The notes below the pieces were generated by a model, which had not been told where the DNA came from, did no database searches, and was given only the letters and a program-made list of their open reading frames with translations. From assembly GCF_001279695.1 (NCBI RefSeq), contig NZ_LGDD01000339.1, positions 62,001 to 126,000 on the forward strand: a stretch of DNA of 64,000 nt, read 5' to 3'. A program made the position numbers and the translations under genes. Numbering within the stretch: position 1 is the first letter of the stretch; each line of letters opens with the position of its first letter. The DNA comes from Streptomyces sp. WM6378 (GTDB lineage Bacteria; Actinomycetota; Actinomycetes; Streptomycetales; Streptomycetaceae). Positions 43,654 to 51,293 of the stretch are shown here, in pieces.

Positions 43654-44460
43654 TCATCCCGCCGTCCCCCGCTCCTGCGCGCCGGCCCCGGTGCGGGGCG
43701 GCAGCAGCGCGAGGTGTTCCTCCCGTACGAGCCCGAAGCGCAGCACGAGCCCGACGATCGTCTCCCGTTTGCCGTTGCGGCGGGCCTCCCTGCGGGGCCC
43801 GGACTCGGCCGGTGCGCTGATCCGCATCTTCTCGTCGGCGAGGTAGTCGATGTGCGAGCTGACCGCCCGGGCCGTGAGCCGGGCGCACGCGGGGTGCCCC
43901 TTGAGCCGTTCGACGATCTGGGGCGTGGTCGGCACCGCTACGGGCGACTCGTCGCGCAGCCGTGGTTCGCAGAGCGCGACGAGGATCAGGAAGTAGAGGG
44001 CCGTCTCGTCCAGGGAGTACGCCGTGACGGTGCGGCTCCCCCATTGGCCGCCCAGGCCGTCCGGGTCGAGGTAGACGTGGTCGGGCGCGAACACCTGGAA
44101 GGCGACGGTGGTGTTGCGGCGGGTGGGCAGCACGACCCGCGAGAACTCGAAGGGGATGGGCGCTCCGGCCCGCCGCGGCGGTACCCGCAGATACTCCCCG
44201 GCCCCCTCCGGGTTCTCGACGAGATAGCTCTGCGTCGTGCTGAGGTTGCTGAGCTGCCAGTGGTCGTCCGTCACCCGGATCTCCCCCGCGAGCCGGGAGA
44301 TCGCCTCGTCGTCGAGGCGGAGCTCGACCGGGGTCGTCGCGGAGCCCCGCCCGAAGCGTGCCACCTCGCCCGGTCCCAGCCGCAGTGTCACGGCGTCACC
44401 GGACGGCTCACCTGCGGCCTCCGCGCGCGCCCGCGGCACATAGATCACTACCCCGCTCAC
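43654..44460 (-). CDS. FHA-domain protein
   Basis: A 268-residue protein. Residues about 25-100 form an FHA domain (VARFGRGSATTPVELRLDDEAISRLAGEIRV, WQLSNLSTTQSYLV) with the Gly-Arg, Ser-Arg and Asn positions for phosphothreonine binding. The C-terminal half (TPQIVERLKGHPACARLTARAVSSHIDYLADEKM) looks like a winged-helix region. The start is GTG. It is co-directional with and just before the Ser/Thr kinase, the usual FHA-STPK partnership; an operator-like palindrome lies 56 bp upstream. Confidence 0.88.
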   Translation of the reverse strand: MSGVVIYVPRARAEAAGEPSGDAVTLRLGPGEVARFGRGSATTPVELRLDDEAISRLAGEIRVTDDHWQLSNLSTTQSYLVENPEGAGEYLRVPPRRAGAPIPFEFSRVVLPTRRNTTVAFQVFAPDHVYLDPDGLGGQWGSRTVTAYSLDETALYFLILVALCEPRLRDESPVAVPTTPQIVERLKGHPACARLTARAVSSHIDYLADEKMRISAPAESGPRREARRNGKRETIVGLVLRFGLVREEHLALLPPRTGAGAQERGTAG

Positions 44461-44764
44461 TGCCCCCTCCTCGCCCCCGCGTCATCGAACCTCACTCAGG
44501 TCGAACGTTACACATCCTGACCATTGGTCAGCTCCTGCGATCTGGCCGATTCAGTACGCTCCGAGCCGGGTCGTTTCATGCCGATCCGACATGGTTCCGA
44601 AGGGGTTTCGCCATGGCCTGCGTCGGCTTCCGGCCCGGGGAGTCGGCGGATGTCCCCTCCTCGCCGTTTGTCAGTCCGTAGCGTTCCGGGTGCCCCCGAC
44701 GGGCGCGCTGGGCTACCGTCCACCCGACTTGATCTCACCGGGATCCCAAGGGGAGGAGCGCCAG
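44461..44764. other. Divergent intergenic region, FHA / M23 genes
   Basis: A 304-bp gap holding the palindrome at 44517-44531. An open frame continuing upstream of the M23 gene shows no coding signs or signal peptide. No other gene supported. Confidence 0.6.
44517..44531. promoter_or_regulatory. Palindrome CTGACCATTGGTCAG (operator candidate)
   Basis: Perfect 7-bp arms around a single central T, a form often bound by TetR-type repressors. It is close to the FHA-kinase operon and further from the M23 gene. Confidence 0.5.
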
Positions 44765-46279
44765 GTGCTTCACGGTCTTTCCCGGCGCGCGCTGCGCTTC
44801 GCGCTCGCCGCGGCCGCCGCCGTACTGCCGTCGCTGGTGACCGCGCCGCCGGCGGCCGCCCAGGCCGCCGGATTCGCCGGATCGTGCCCCACGACCGGCT
44901 TCGTGTCGCAGCGCTACAGCGACGCCCACGACGGCATCGACATAGCCGGCGACTACGGGACACCGATCTACGCCGTCGGCGACGGCGAGGTCATCAACTC
45001 CGGCCCGGCACAGGGCTACGGCCAGTGGATCCGCATCCTGCATCCGGACGGCACGGTGACCGAGTACGGGCACATGTACCAGCGGGACGTCTTCGTCGGT
45101 GACCACGTAGCGGCCGGGCAGCGCATCGCGCTCATGGGCAGCGAGGGCGAGTCCAGTGGCCCGCACCTCCATCTGCGGGTGCGCGTCGGCACCTCGACCG
45201 ACATCCGTGGCATCGATCCGCTCCCCTACCTCGCGGAGCGCGGCGTGGGACTGCCGTGCACCCCTGGCGGCGGGCCCAGGCCCGCGCCGTTGGTGTATCC
45301 GGTCGAGTCGGGGCGGCTGGTCTCGACGCGCTCGGCCGACGGGCGGCTCGAAGCGTTCGCCGCCGGGGCCGACGGGGTGCATCACGCGTGGCAGTCGCAG
45401 GTGAACGGCGCCTGGTCGGAGTGGGAGGCGCTGGGCGGGCCGGGCAACGCGGAACTCGCGGTCGCGCCCAACGCCGACGGGCGCCTGGAGGTGTTCGCGC
45501 TCAACGGCGACGTACTCCAGCACCGCTACCAGACGTCTCCGTCCGGCGGCTGGTCGGGCTGGGAGGGCTTCGGCACCGGCGGGAGTCACGTCACCGCCGG
45601 CGCCAACGCCGATGGACGGTTGGAGGTGTTCGCCTCCGGCCCCTCGGGGGTGTTCCACACGTACCAGACCGCTCCCAACAGCGGCTGGTCCGCATGGGAG
45701 TCGACAGGCGGCGGACCGAGCGCCGGCCGCATCGAGATGGAGAAGGCGCCCGACGGCCGGCTTGAGGTCTTCGCGCTCAATGACAACGTCTTCCAGCACC
45801 AGTACCAGACCGCTGTCAACGGCGGCTGGTCGGCGTGGGAGGGGTTCGGCGGCCCGGGGCGTGATCTGACGGTCAATCACAACGCCGATGGGCGCCTTGA
45901 GGTGTTCGCCTCCGGACCGGTGGGCGTGTTCCACAGGTACCAGACGGGGAGCGCCAGTTGGTCGGAGTGGGAGCCCGCGGCCGGTCCCGCGAACTCCCAG
46001 TTGACCAGCGACCGCACCCCCGACGGACGGGTCGAGGTGTTCGCCATCAACGGCGACGTGGCCATGCACACCTGGCAGACCGGAGTCAACGCCCGCTACG
46101 GCGACTGGGCCGCGTTCGGCGGTGGCGGCACCGAGATCGCGGCCACGACCAACGCGGACGGCCGGATCGAGGTGTTCGGCGCCGGCCGCGACGGGGTCCA
46201 CCACAAGTGGCAAACCGGGTTCAGCACGTGGTCCGAATGGTCCTGGCTCGCCAACAGCCCCGGCCCTGGGGTGACATGA
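44765..46279 (+). CDS. Secreted M23 peptidase with seven-repeat beta-propeller
   Basis: A 504-residue exported protein. The GTG start follows GGGGAGGAG; the signal peptide ends near AAAQAAGF. Residues about 45-160 are an M23/LytM endopeptidase: SDAHDGIDIAG (His55, Asp59), HPDGTVTEYGHM and SGPHLHLRV (His134, His136). From about 175 seven repeats follow, each starting (A/P)DGR(L/V/I)E(V/A)F and ending xHxxxQT. They alternate between ASGPxGVFH-like and ALNGDVxQH-like forms, so the propeller may have arisen by duplication of a two-blade unit. It probably cuts peptidoglycan cross-bridges, the propeller binding glycans. Confidence 0.9.
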   Translation: MLHGLSRRALRFALAAAAAVLPSLVTAPPAAAQAAGFAGSCPTTGFVSQRYSDAHDGIDIAGDYGTPIYAVGDGEVINSGPAQGYGQWIRILHPDGTVTEYGHMYQRDVFVGDHVAAGQRIALMGSEGESSGPHLHLRVRVGTSTDIRGIDPLPYLAERGVGLPCTPGGGPRPAPLVYPVESGRLVSTRSADGRLEAFAAGADGVHHAWQSQVNGAWSEWEALGGPGNAELAVAPNADGRLEVFALNGDVLQHRYQTSPSGGWSGWEGFGTGGSHVTAGANADGRLEVFASGPSGVFHTYQTAPNSGWSAWESTGGGPSAGRIEMEKAPDGRLEVFALNDNVFQHQYQTAVNGGWSAWEGFGGPGRDLTVNHNADGRLEVFASGPVGVFHRYQTGSASWSEWEPAAGPANSQLTSDRTPDGRVEVFAINGDVAMHTWQTGVNARYGDWAAFGGGGTEIAATTNADGRIEVFGAGRDGVHHKWQTGFSTWSEWSWLANSPGPGVT

Positions 46280-46402
46280 CGCCACACGTGACATGGACCG
46301 GCCGGACTACGACGGCCCGGACTGGACCGGGCAGGTGCCCTGGTGGACCACGCGTGCATCGCGGATGCTCATGGACATGTCCGACAACCATGAGGAGCGG
46401 CC

Positions 46403-47719
46403 ATGAACATCCCCGGTCCCGAGCCCCGTACGGACGACGGGGTCGGCGCCATCGCGGCGGCAGGCGGACTGCACAACTACCAGCGGTGGCTGCACGCCGA
46501 GTACGGGCCCGTCGTGCGGTTCCAGCTTCCGGGTGCACACACGGCCGTGTCGGTCGCCGATCCCGTACTGCTGGAAGCCACGGCTCACATCGACAAGCGG
46601 CCGGAGCGGCTCTTCGAGTTCCTGGCCCCGCTGTTCGAGGCGGGGAACCTGCAGGTGCTGCCGACCGACGAGCACACTCCCCTGCGGCGCCTGCTGCTGT
46701 CCGTACTGGCCGGACGCCCCTCTCACGAGCGGCACTTCACGCGGTTCACCGAGCTGACGACAGCGCTCGCGGACGGCTGGGCCGAGCGGGCCGACCGCGA
46801 GCCGGCCGCATTGCAGAAGGACCTCACCGCGCTGACGCTGCGGATGATCTGCGAGTACGCGCTGGGAGGCGACGTCGAGGACCCGGACGCCGTCATCGCC
46901 GCGTTCGAGGAAGTGCTCACCGAATACCTGGGGCGCCTCTACGAGGTACCGGCCCCGGGCGTCGGGGAGGAAGGTGCCGAGCGGGCGGCGGAGGCCCTCA
47001 CCTATCTGCGCGCGACAGTCGACCGCATCGTCGCGGCGCACAAATCCGGCGGCGGCATGGAAAGGAGCGATCTGATCGGGGCGCTCGTCGAGGCGGGTGA
47101 GCGGCCCGCGCGGATCCGCGACACCGTCATGATGTCGCTCCTCGCCGCGCACCACACCACCGGCGTTGCCGTCTCCTGGACCCTGCATCTGCTGGGCGGC
47201 CATCCCGAGGTGGCCGACCGCGTCGCCGATGAGCTGGAGCGCGTACTCGGTGACCGTGCGGCGCCCGAGTACGCCGACCTTCGGCGGCTCACCTATCTGG
47301 ACATGGTCCTCAAGGAGTCCATGCGGCTCTATCCGCCCGGTCCCTACGGTGCGCGGGAGACGACCGAGGCCATCGTCCTGGGCGAGTACGAGATCCCGGC
47401 CGGGGCGACGGTCTTCTATCCGTTCTGGGCCGTGCACATGAACCCGGACCACTGGCCCGAGCCCGAAAAGTTCGTGCCCGAGCGGTTCACTCCGCAGGAG
47501 GTGGCCAAGCGTCCGAGGCTGGCGTACATCCCCTTCGGGCTCGGGCCGCGCAGCTGCGAGGGCGCCGCCCTGGCCGTGGTCGAGGCCCAGCTGGTCCTCG
47601 CCGTCCTGCTCAAGCGCTTCCGGTTCCGGCCCGTGCCCGGACATGACGTGACGCCGATCGAGCGGTTCGTGCTGTGGGCGGCCGATGACATCCGCATGAC
47701 CGTGAGCCCGCGCCGCTGA
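46403..47719 (+). CDS. Cytochrome P450
   Basis: A 438-residue P450 without membrane anchor. The heme-binding loop is FGLGPRSCEGAALA with thiolate Cys385, the K-helix ExxR is KESMRLYPPGPYGARE, and the I-helix is LLAAHHTTGVAVSW with the conserved Thr. The ESMRLYPPGP and PERFTPQ segments resemble class E (CYP3/4-like) P450s more than typical Streptomyces CYP107/105 enzymes. GAGGAG precedes the ATG. No ferredoxin or reductase gene is adjacent, and no pathway context identifies the substrate. Confidence 0.92.
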   Translation: MNIPGPEPRTDDGVGAIAAAGGLHNYQRWLHAEYGPVVRFQLPGAHTAVSVADPVLLEATAHIDKRPERLFEFLAPLFEAGNLQVLPTDEHTPLRRLLLSVLAGRPSHERHFTRFTELTTALADGWAERADREPAALQKDLTALTLRMICEYALGGDVEDPDAVIAAFEEVLTEYLGRLYEVPAPGVGEEGAERAAEALTYLRATVDRIVAAHKSGGGMERSDLIGALVEAGERPARIRDTVMMSLLAAHHTTGVAVSWTLHLLGGHPEVADRVADELERVLGDRAAPEYADLRRLTYLDMVLKESMRLYPPGPYGARETTEAIVLGEYEIPAGATVFYPFWAVHMNPDHWPEPEKFVPERFTPQEVAKRPRLAYIPFGLGPRSCEGAALAVVEAQLVLAVLLKRFRFRPVPGHDVTPIERFVLWAADDIRMTVSPRR

Positions 47720-47727
47720 TCGAGGAC

Positions 47728-47766
47728 GGGGGTGGTGAAGCAGGGGCGCACCTCTTCACCGCCCCC
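47728..47766. terminator. Bidirectional hairpin after P450 and acetyltransferase
   Basis: GGGGGTGGTGAAG (47728-47740) pairs with CTTCACCGCCCCC (47754-47766) with one wobble over a 13-nt loop. It begins 8 bp past the P450 stop and overlaps the last codons of the convergent acetyltransferase gene. Confidence 0.8.
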
Positions 47767-48415
47767 GGCCACTGGGGCTTTCGGGGGCAGCGGCTTCCAG
47801 CTCGGCGACGCTCCCCGACATGATCGTCCGTACGTGCTCGGTGATGTGCTCCGCGGGCCAGTCCCACCAGGCCACGGCAAGCAGCCGGGCGATGTCCTGC
47901 TCGCTGTGGCGGGTGCGGATGAGGCGGGCCGGGTTGCCGCCGACGATGCCGAAGTCGGGTACGTCCGTGGTGACCACGGCGCCGGAGCCGATGATCGCGC
48001 CGTGGCCGATCCGTACGCCCGGCATGACCGTCGTGGCGTGTCCGAACCAGACATCGTTGCCGACGACGGTGTCCCCCCGGTTCGGCAGGCCGGTGAGCAG
48101 GTCGAAGTGCTCGGCCCAGGAGCCGCCCATGGTGGGGAAGGGGAAGGTCGAGGGGCCGTCCATGCGGTGGTTGGCCCCGTTCATGATGAACCGCACCCCC
48201 GTGCCCAGCGCGCAGAACTTCCCGATGACCAGCTTCTCCGGCCCGTAGTGGTAGAGCACGTTGCGCGTCTCGAAGGCGGTCGCATCGTCCGGATCGTCGT
48301 AGTAGGAGTACTCCCCGACCTCGATCAGTGGAGACTTCACCAGCGCCTTGAGCAGCACCACGCGCGGCTGCCCCGGCATCGGATGAAGGACCGTCGGGTC
48401 GGCAGGTACGGGCAT
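47756..48415 (-). CDS. CatB/Vat-type xenobiotic acetyltransferase (hexapeptide repeat)
   Basis: A 219-residue left-handed beta-helix acetyltransferase. The signature is GVRFIMNGANHRMDGPSTFPFPTMGG, whose His is the catalytic base in CatB and streptogramin Vat enzymes, followed by hexapeptide repeats (VVGNDVWFGHATTVMPGVRIGHGAIIGSGAVVT) and VGGNPARLIRTR. Homologues inactivate chloramphenicol or streptogramins, but many chromosomal members have unknown substrates. ATG 48415 is chosen for AAGGAA upstream; ATG 48445 with GGAG is an alternative. Not part of an obvious cluster. Confidence 0.88.
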   Translation of the reverse strand: MPVPADPTVLHPMPGQPRVVLLKALVKSPLIEVGEYSYYDDPDDATAFETRNVLYHYGPEKLVIGKFCALGTGVRFIMNGANHRMDGPSTFPFPTMGGSWAEHFDLLTGLPNRGDTVVGNDVWFGHATTVMPGVRIGHGAIIGSGAVVTTDVPDFGIVGGNPARLIRTRHSEQDIARLLAVAWWDWPAEHITEHVRTIMSGSVAELEAAAPESPSGRGR

Positions 48416-48535
48416 CGCGAGTGGTTCCTTCCGGGCTGCGCACATCGGTATCCGCTCCATGATCGCAGCGCCCGGGTATCGATTTTCGCCCTGCGACGCC
48501 ACCTGGCCGAGTGTGGCAGAGCCCGCGACAACAGT

Positions 48536-48571
48536 GCCTCCCCGGCGCCACAGGTGCGGTGCCGGGGAGGC
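48536..48571. terminator. Hairpin downstream of the FG-GAP fragment
   Basis: Perfect 11-bp arms GCCTCCCCGGC (48536-48546) and GCCGGGGAGGC (48561-48571). It lies 57 bp past the stop of the minus-strand remnant, as expected for the terminator of a once intact gene. Confidence 0.7.
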
Positions 48572-48604
48572 CCTCTCTTGCTCTGTCATTCCGGAACTCC
48601 CGGG

Positions 48605-48617
48605 ACTAACGGTTAGT
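48605..48617. promoter_or_regulatory. Palindrome ACTAACGGTTAGT
   Basis: Perfect 6-bp arms around one base, an operator-like shape for TetR-type regulators, just beyond the remnant stop and 190 bp upstream of the acetyltransferase start. Function uncertain. Confidence 0.35.
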
Positions 48618-48627
48618 TGACGGATCA

Positions 48628-48912
48628 TCAGCGAGCCACGTAGCCGAAGCGGCCGCCGGTGGCCGGCAGGCCTCCCTGGCCGGGCTGGTAGGTGGTATCG
48701 GTGGCGGTGCCGGAGTAGTAGGTGTTGAGCTGGCTGAACGTGCCGGTGGAGGTGAGCCGGAATGTCTGCACCATGCCAGTGTCCGCCTTGCCGGCGCCGT
48801 CGATGTCCAGGTCCTCGCCGGGCGAACCGACCGCCGGGATCGACTCGTTGGCGGTGGCCGCGCCCGAGGGACGGTAGGTGACCATGGCCAGCGACTGGCC
48901 GAACCGGTCGCG
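48628..48912 (-). pseudogene. C-terminal fragment of a FG-GAP (integrin-alpha repeat) protein
   Basis: About 94 residues ending in GRFGYVAR and a stop match the last repeats of secreted FG-GAP proteins (DRFGQSLAMVTYRPSG, PGEDLDIDGAGKADTGMVQTFRL). Upstream of DRFGQS the frame becomes Arg-rich and loses the repeat pattern, so the 5' part of the gene is missing. A good terminator hairpin follows. It is read as a truncated remnant. Confidence 0.5.
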
Positions 48913-49058
48913 GGCTCGGCGCCGCCGCCAAGCGGAAGGTCGGTCAGTCCAAGTGGATCGGCGCGCTGGGCGGGTCCAAGGTCGCCACGAAGATCACGCA
49001 GTTCGGCCACGACCTCGTATCCCCGGTCACCGGCCTCCTGGGATCCCTCGGATTCTGA
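48903..49058 (+). pseudogene. C-terminal remnant of an unidentified gene
   Basis: A frame of about 50 residues with clear GC3 coding bias, Lys-rich then Gly/Ser/Leu-rich (AAAKRKVGQSKWIGALGG to SPVTGLLGSLGF), ends in TGA. It has no plausible start or ribosome site and abuts the FG-GAP fragment on the other strand. It looks like the 3' end of a gene cut at the same junction. Family not recognised. Confidence 0.3.
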
Positions 49059-49085
49059 ACGACCAGCCATTGAACGATCAGCCAT
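49056..49085 (+). repeat. 15-bp tandem duplication
   Basis: TGAACGACCAGCCAT is followed directly by TGAACGATCAGCCAT (one difference), starting at the stop codon of the plus-strand remnant. Confidence 0.8.
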
Positions 49086-49251
49086 TAGGTGACGCATGGG
49101 GCTGGCGGCGCAGCTGCCACCGGCCGCTGTGCGCTGCGAAGCAACCCCGCCCTGAGCGGACCGCCGTGCTGCGCCGGCTCCAGGGCGACCGCACCGCACG
49201 TCGCCGCCGATGCTGGCGGTCGCGGGACGGGCCACGGCAGAATCGCCGACC

Positions 49252-50397
49252 ATGGAGATCACCGAGCGCGAGCTCAACCGGGCCGGTCTGAGTCGGCAGT
49301 TGCTGCTGGCGCGCGAGCCGCTGACCGTCCCGGACGGCGTGCGGCGCGTGGTGGCGCTTCAGGCGCAGCACCCGGCCTCCCCGTACCTCGCGCTGTGGAA
49401 CCGGCTCGTCGGCTTCGACCCTGCTGAGCTCGACGAAGCCTTCGCGCGGCGCTCTGTGGTGCGGGCGACCCTGATGCGGATCACCCTGCACGCGGTGCTC
49501 GCCGAGGATTACGAGGTCTTCCGCGGGGCGATGCAGCCGACGCTGTACAGCTCCCGGCTCGGGTACCGCTTCGCCGCCGCGGGGCTGACGCCCGCGGATG
49601 CCGAAGCGCTGGTGCCGGAGCTGCTTGCGTTCGCGGACCGGCCGCGGAGCATGGCCGAGATGCGGGCGTGGGTCGAGGAGCGGCTGGGCAGTGAGAAGGC
49701 GGGAGGGGGCTGGTGGGGGCTGAAGGCGTACGCGCCGCTGCACCACGCTCCGTCGGGCCCGCCGTGGTCGTTCGGCACCCGGTCGTTCTTCGTCGCGGCC
49801 GGGAAGGCGCCTGCGCCCACCGGCCGGACGGCTGACCCGGAGACCCTGCGGACCCTGATCCTGCGCTACTTGGCGGGGTTCGGGCCCGCTTCGGTGGCGG
49901 ACGTGGCGCAGTTCGCGACGGTGCGACGGGCAGCGGTACGCGAGGCCCTGCGCGCCCTGACGGGTGCCGTCGTGGAGTTCCAAGGCCCCGGCGGCGTCAC
50001 GCTGTTCGACCTGCCGGATGCCTCCCGGCCCCCCTCGGACACCCCCGCCCCGCCCCGCCTCATGGCGATGTGGGACAGCATCCTGCTCGCCTACGCCGAC
50101 CGCAGCCGAGTGATCCCCCCGGCCTACCGCCCCGCCGTCATCCGCAACAACGGCGACGTGCTGCCCACCCTGCTTGTGGACGGGTACGTGGCCGGAGTGT
50201 GGCGCCCGGTGGACGCCGGCATCGAAGCCACGGCCTTCCACCCCCTCTCCCCCACCACGTGGGACGCCCTCGCGGCGGAGGCCGAGTCCCTGACCGCCCT
50301 CCTCGCCGACCGCGATCCGGCACCGTACAGCCGCTACAACCACTGGTGGACGAAGCTCCCCGACGCGGAGGTACGGGTCCTGCCGACGCGGCCCTGA
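49252..50397 (+). CDS. Winged-helix DNA-binding domain protein (PF06224-like)
   Basis: A 381-residue protein of the actinobacterial winged-helix family related to AlkX/YcaQ-type proteins: LSRQLLLAREPLTVPDGVRRVVALQAQHPASPYLALWNRL at the start, LILRYLAGFGPASVADVAQF in the middle and LLVDGYVAGVWRP near the end. Some relatives in this superfamily bind or repair damaged DNA (AlkZ/YcaQ), but most Streptomyces copies are uncharacterised. The ATG at 49252 fits homologues; no strong ribosome site is visible. No operon partner. Confidence 0.85.
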   Translation: MEITERELNRAGLSRQLLLAREPLTVPDGVRRVVALQAQHPASPYLALWNRLVGFDPAELDEAFARRSVVRATLMRITLHAVLAEDYEVFRGAMQPTLYSSRLGYRFAAAGLTPADAEALVPELLAFADRPRSMAEMRAWVEERLGSEKAGGGWWGLKAYAPLHHAPSGPPWSFGTRSFFVAAGKAPAPTGRTADPETLRTLILRYLAGFGPASVADVAQFATVRRAAVREALRALTGAVVEFQGPGGVTLFDLPDASRPPSDTPAPPRLMAMWDSILLAYADRSRVIPPAYRPAVIRNNGDVLPTLLVDGYVAGVWRPVDAGIEATAFHPLSPTTWDALAAEAESLTALLADRDPAPYSRYNHWWTKLPDAEVRVLPTRP

Positions 50398-50470
50398 CCT
50401 GGGGGCAGGGCGTGGGCGAAGGCCACTTCGGTGCCGGCGGCCACGTCGAGCGACTCGATCTCGAACGCGG

Positions 50471-50523
50471 CGCCCCGCGCCCCGCGCCCCGCGCCCCGCG
50501 CCCCGCGCCCCGCGCCCCGCGCC
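50471..50523 (+). repeat. 7-bp tandem repeat, (CGCCCCG)x7.6
   Basis: Seven perfect copies of CGCCCCG plus CGCC in direct tandem, all identical, downstream of the winged-helix gene. The purity suggests recent slippage. It is not a CRISPR because there are no spacers. Confidence 0.95.
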
Positions 50524-50633
50524 AGCCTGGGCTTTTCACGTCCCGCACCCGGACGCCCCCAGAACCGGACAAAGCACGGCGGAAACCGGCTCAAAACTGC
50601 CTAAAGCGCAAGTTTATTGGCTATTTCGCCGGG

Positions 50634-50645
50634 GAGTGATCACTC
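50634..50645. promoter_or_regulatory. Palindrome GAGTGATCACTC (BldD-box-like)
   Basis: A perfect 12-bp palindrome containing AGTGA and TCACT, the half-sites described for BldD, with no spacer. It lies 89 bp upstream of the PPOX gene leading a TTA-rich biosynthetic locus, where developmental control would make sense. Assignment to BldD is inference. Confidence 0.45.
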
Positions 50646-50734
50646 GTTCTCAAGATTGCTCAACGCGGTGACGCCCACAACAGCGTCACCTCGGCCAATC
50701 CCTCGGCCAAGTCATCGAGACAGGAGCCCGACAC

Positions 50735-51217
50735 ATGCTGCCTTCCATGCCACGTCAGGACCGCGAGCGATTCCTCGCCGAGCCACTCGTCGGCGTGCTC
50801 GGCATCACCGACTCCCGGGGCGGCGACCGCGCACCCCTGATCGTGCCGGTGTGGTACGGCTACGAGCCCGGGGGCGAGGTAGTCGTCGGCACGAACCGGG
50901 AGAACATCAAGTCACGCCTCCTGCGCACCGCCGGGCGCTTCAGCCTCTGCGTGCAGGACGAGAAGCGGCCGTACCGGTACGTCAGCGTCGAGGGGCCGGT
51001 CACGGCGATCGAGGACCCGATACCGCCGGCCGTGCGCGAGGCACTGGCCCATCGGTACCTGGATCCCGCGGAGGCGCACGCGTATCTGCTGGCCACCTCG
51101 GCGCAGCTCAAGGACGACGTCCTCTTCCGCATGCGCCCGGAACGCTGGCGCAGCGCCGACTTCGCCGCGTTCGCGGCGGACTTCGCCGAGGAAGGCACGC
51201 GCGACAACACCGGCTGA
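50735..51217 (+). CDS. PPOX-family (pyridoxamine-phosphate-oxidase-like) flavin/F420 protein
   Basis: A 160-residue split-barrel protein: ERFLAEPLVGVLGIT, PLIVPVWYGYEPGGEVVVGTN, KSRLLRTAGRFSLCVQDEKRPYRYVSVEGPV, a pattern of FMN- or F420-binding PPOX proteins. The exact cofactor cannot be told. AGGAG precedes the ATG. It is the first gene before the A-T-R enzyme (76 bp gap) and may supply a redox step to that pathway or be a housekeeping neighbour; it has no TTA codon, unlike the three genes after it. Confidence 0.88.
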   Translation: MLPSMPRQDRERFLAEPLVGVLGITDSRGGDRAPLIVPVWYGYEPGGEVVVGTNRENIKSRLLRTAGRFSLCVQDEKRPYRYVSVEGPVTAIEDPIPPAVREALAHRYLDPAEAHAYLLATSAQLKDDVLFRMRPERWRSADFAAFAADFAEEGTRDNTG

Positions 51218-51293
51218 GCGCCTCCCGTCCCGACATTCCCGCGCCGGCCGCGCAGGCCCGGCGCACGAAAGCCGTACAAGCGAGAAGGACTTG

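Larger units (their letters stand above)
48416..49251. other. Degraded intergenic region with two gene remnants
   Basis: An 836-bp stretch without an intact gene. From left: a hairpin (48536-48571), palindrome ACTAACGGTTAGT (48605-48617), the end of a FG-GAP-type gene on minus (48628-48912), the end of another gene on plus (to 49058), a 15-bp tandem duplication, and the promoter region of the winged-helix gene. Confidence 0.6.
50398..50734. other. Intergenic region before the A-T-R locus
   Basis: A 337-bp gap containing a 7-bp tandem repeat array (50471-50523), an AT-richer stretch from about 50580 and the palindrome GAGTGATCACTC (50634-50645). No gene supported; probably the promoter region of the PPOX/A-T-R operon. 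Confidence 0.65.

Noticed and set aside
50471..50523. Possible CRISPR array
   Set aside because: The 7-bp units are directly adjacent with no spacers and no cas genes nearby; it is a simple tandem repeat.
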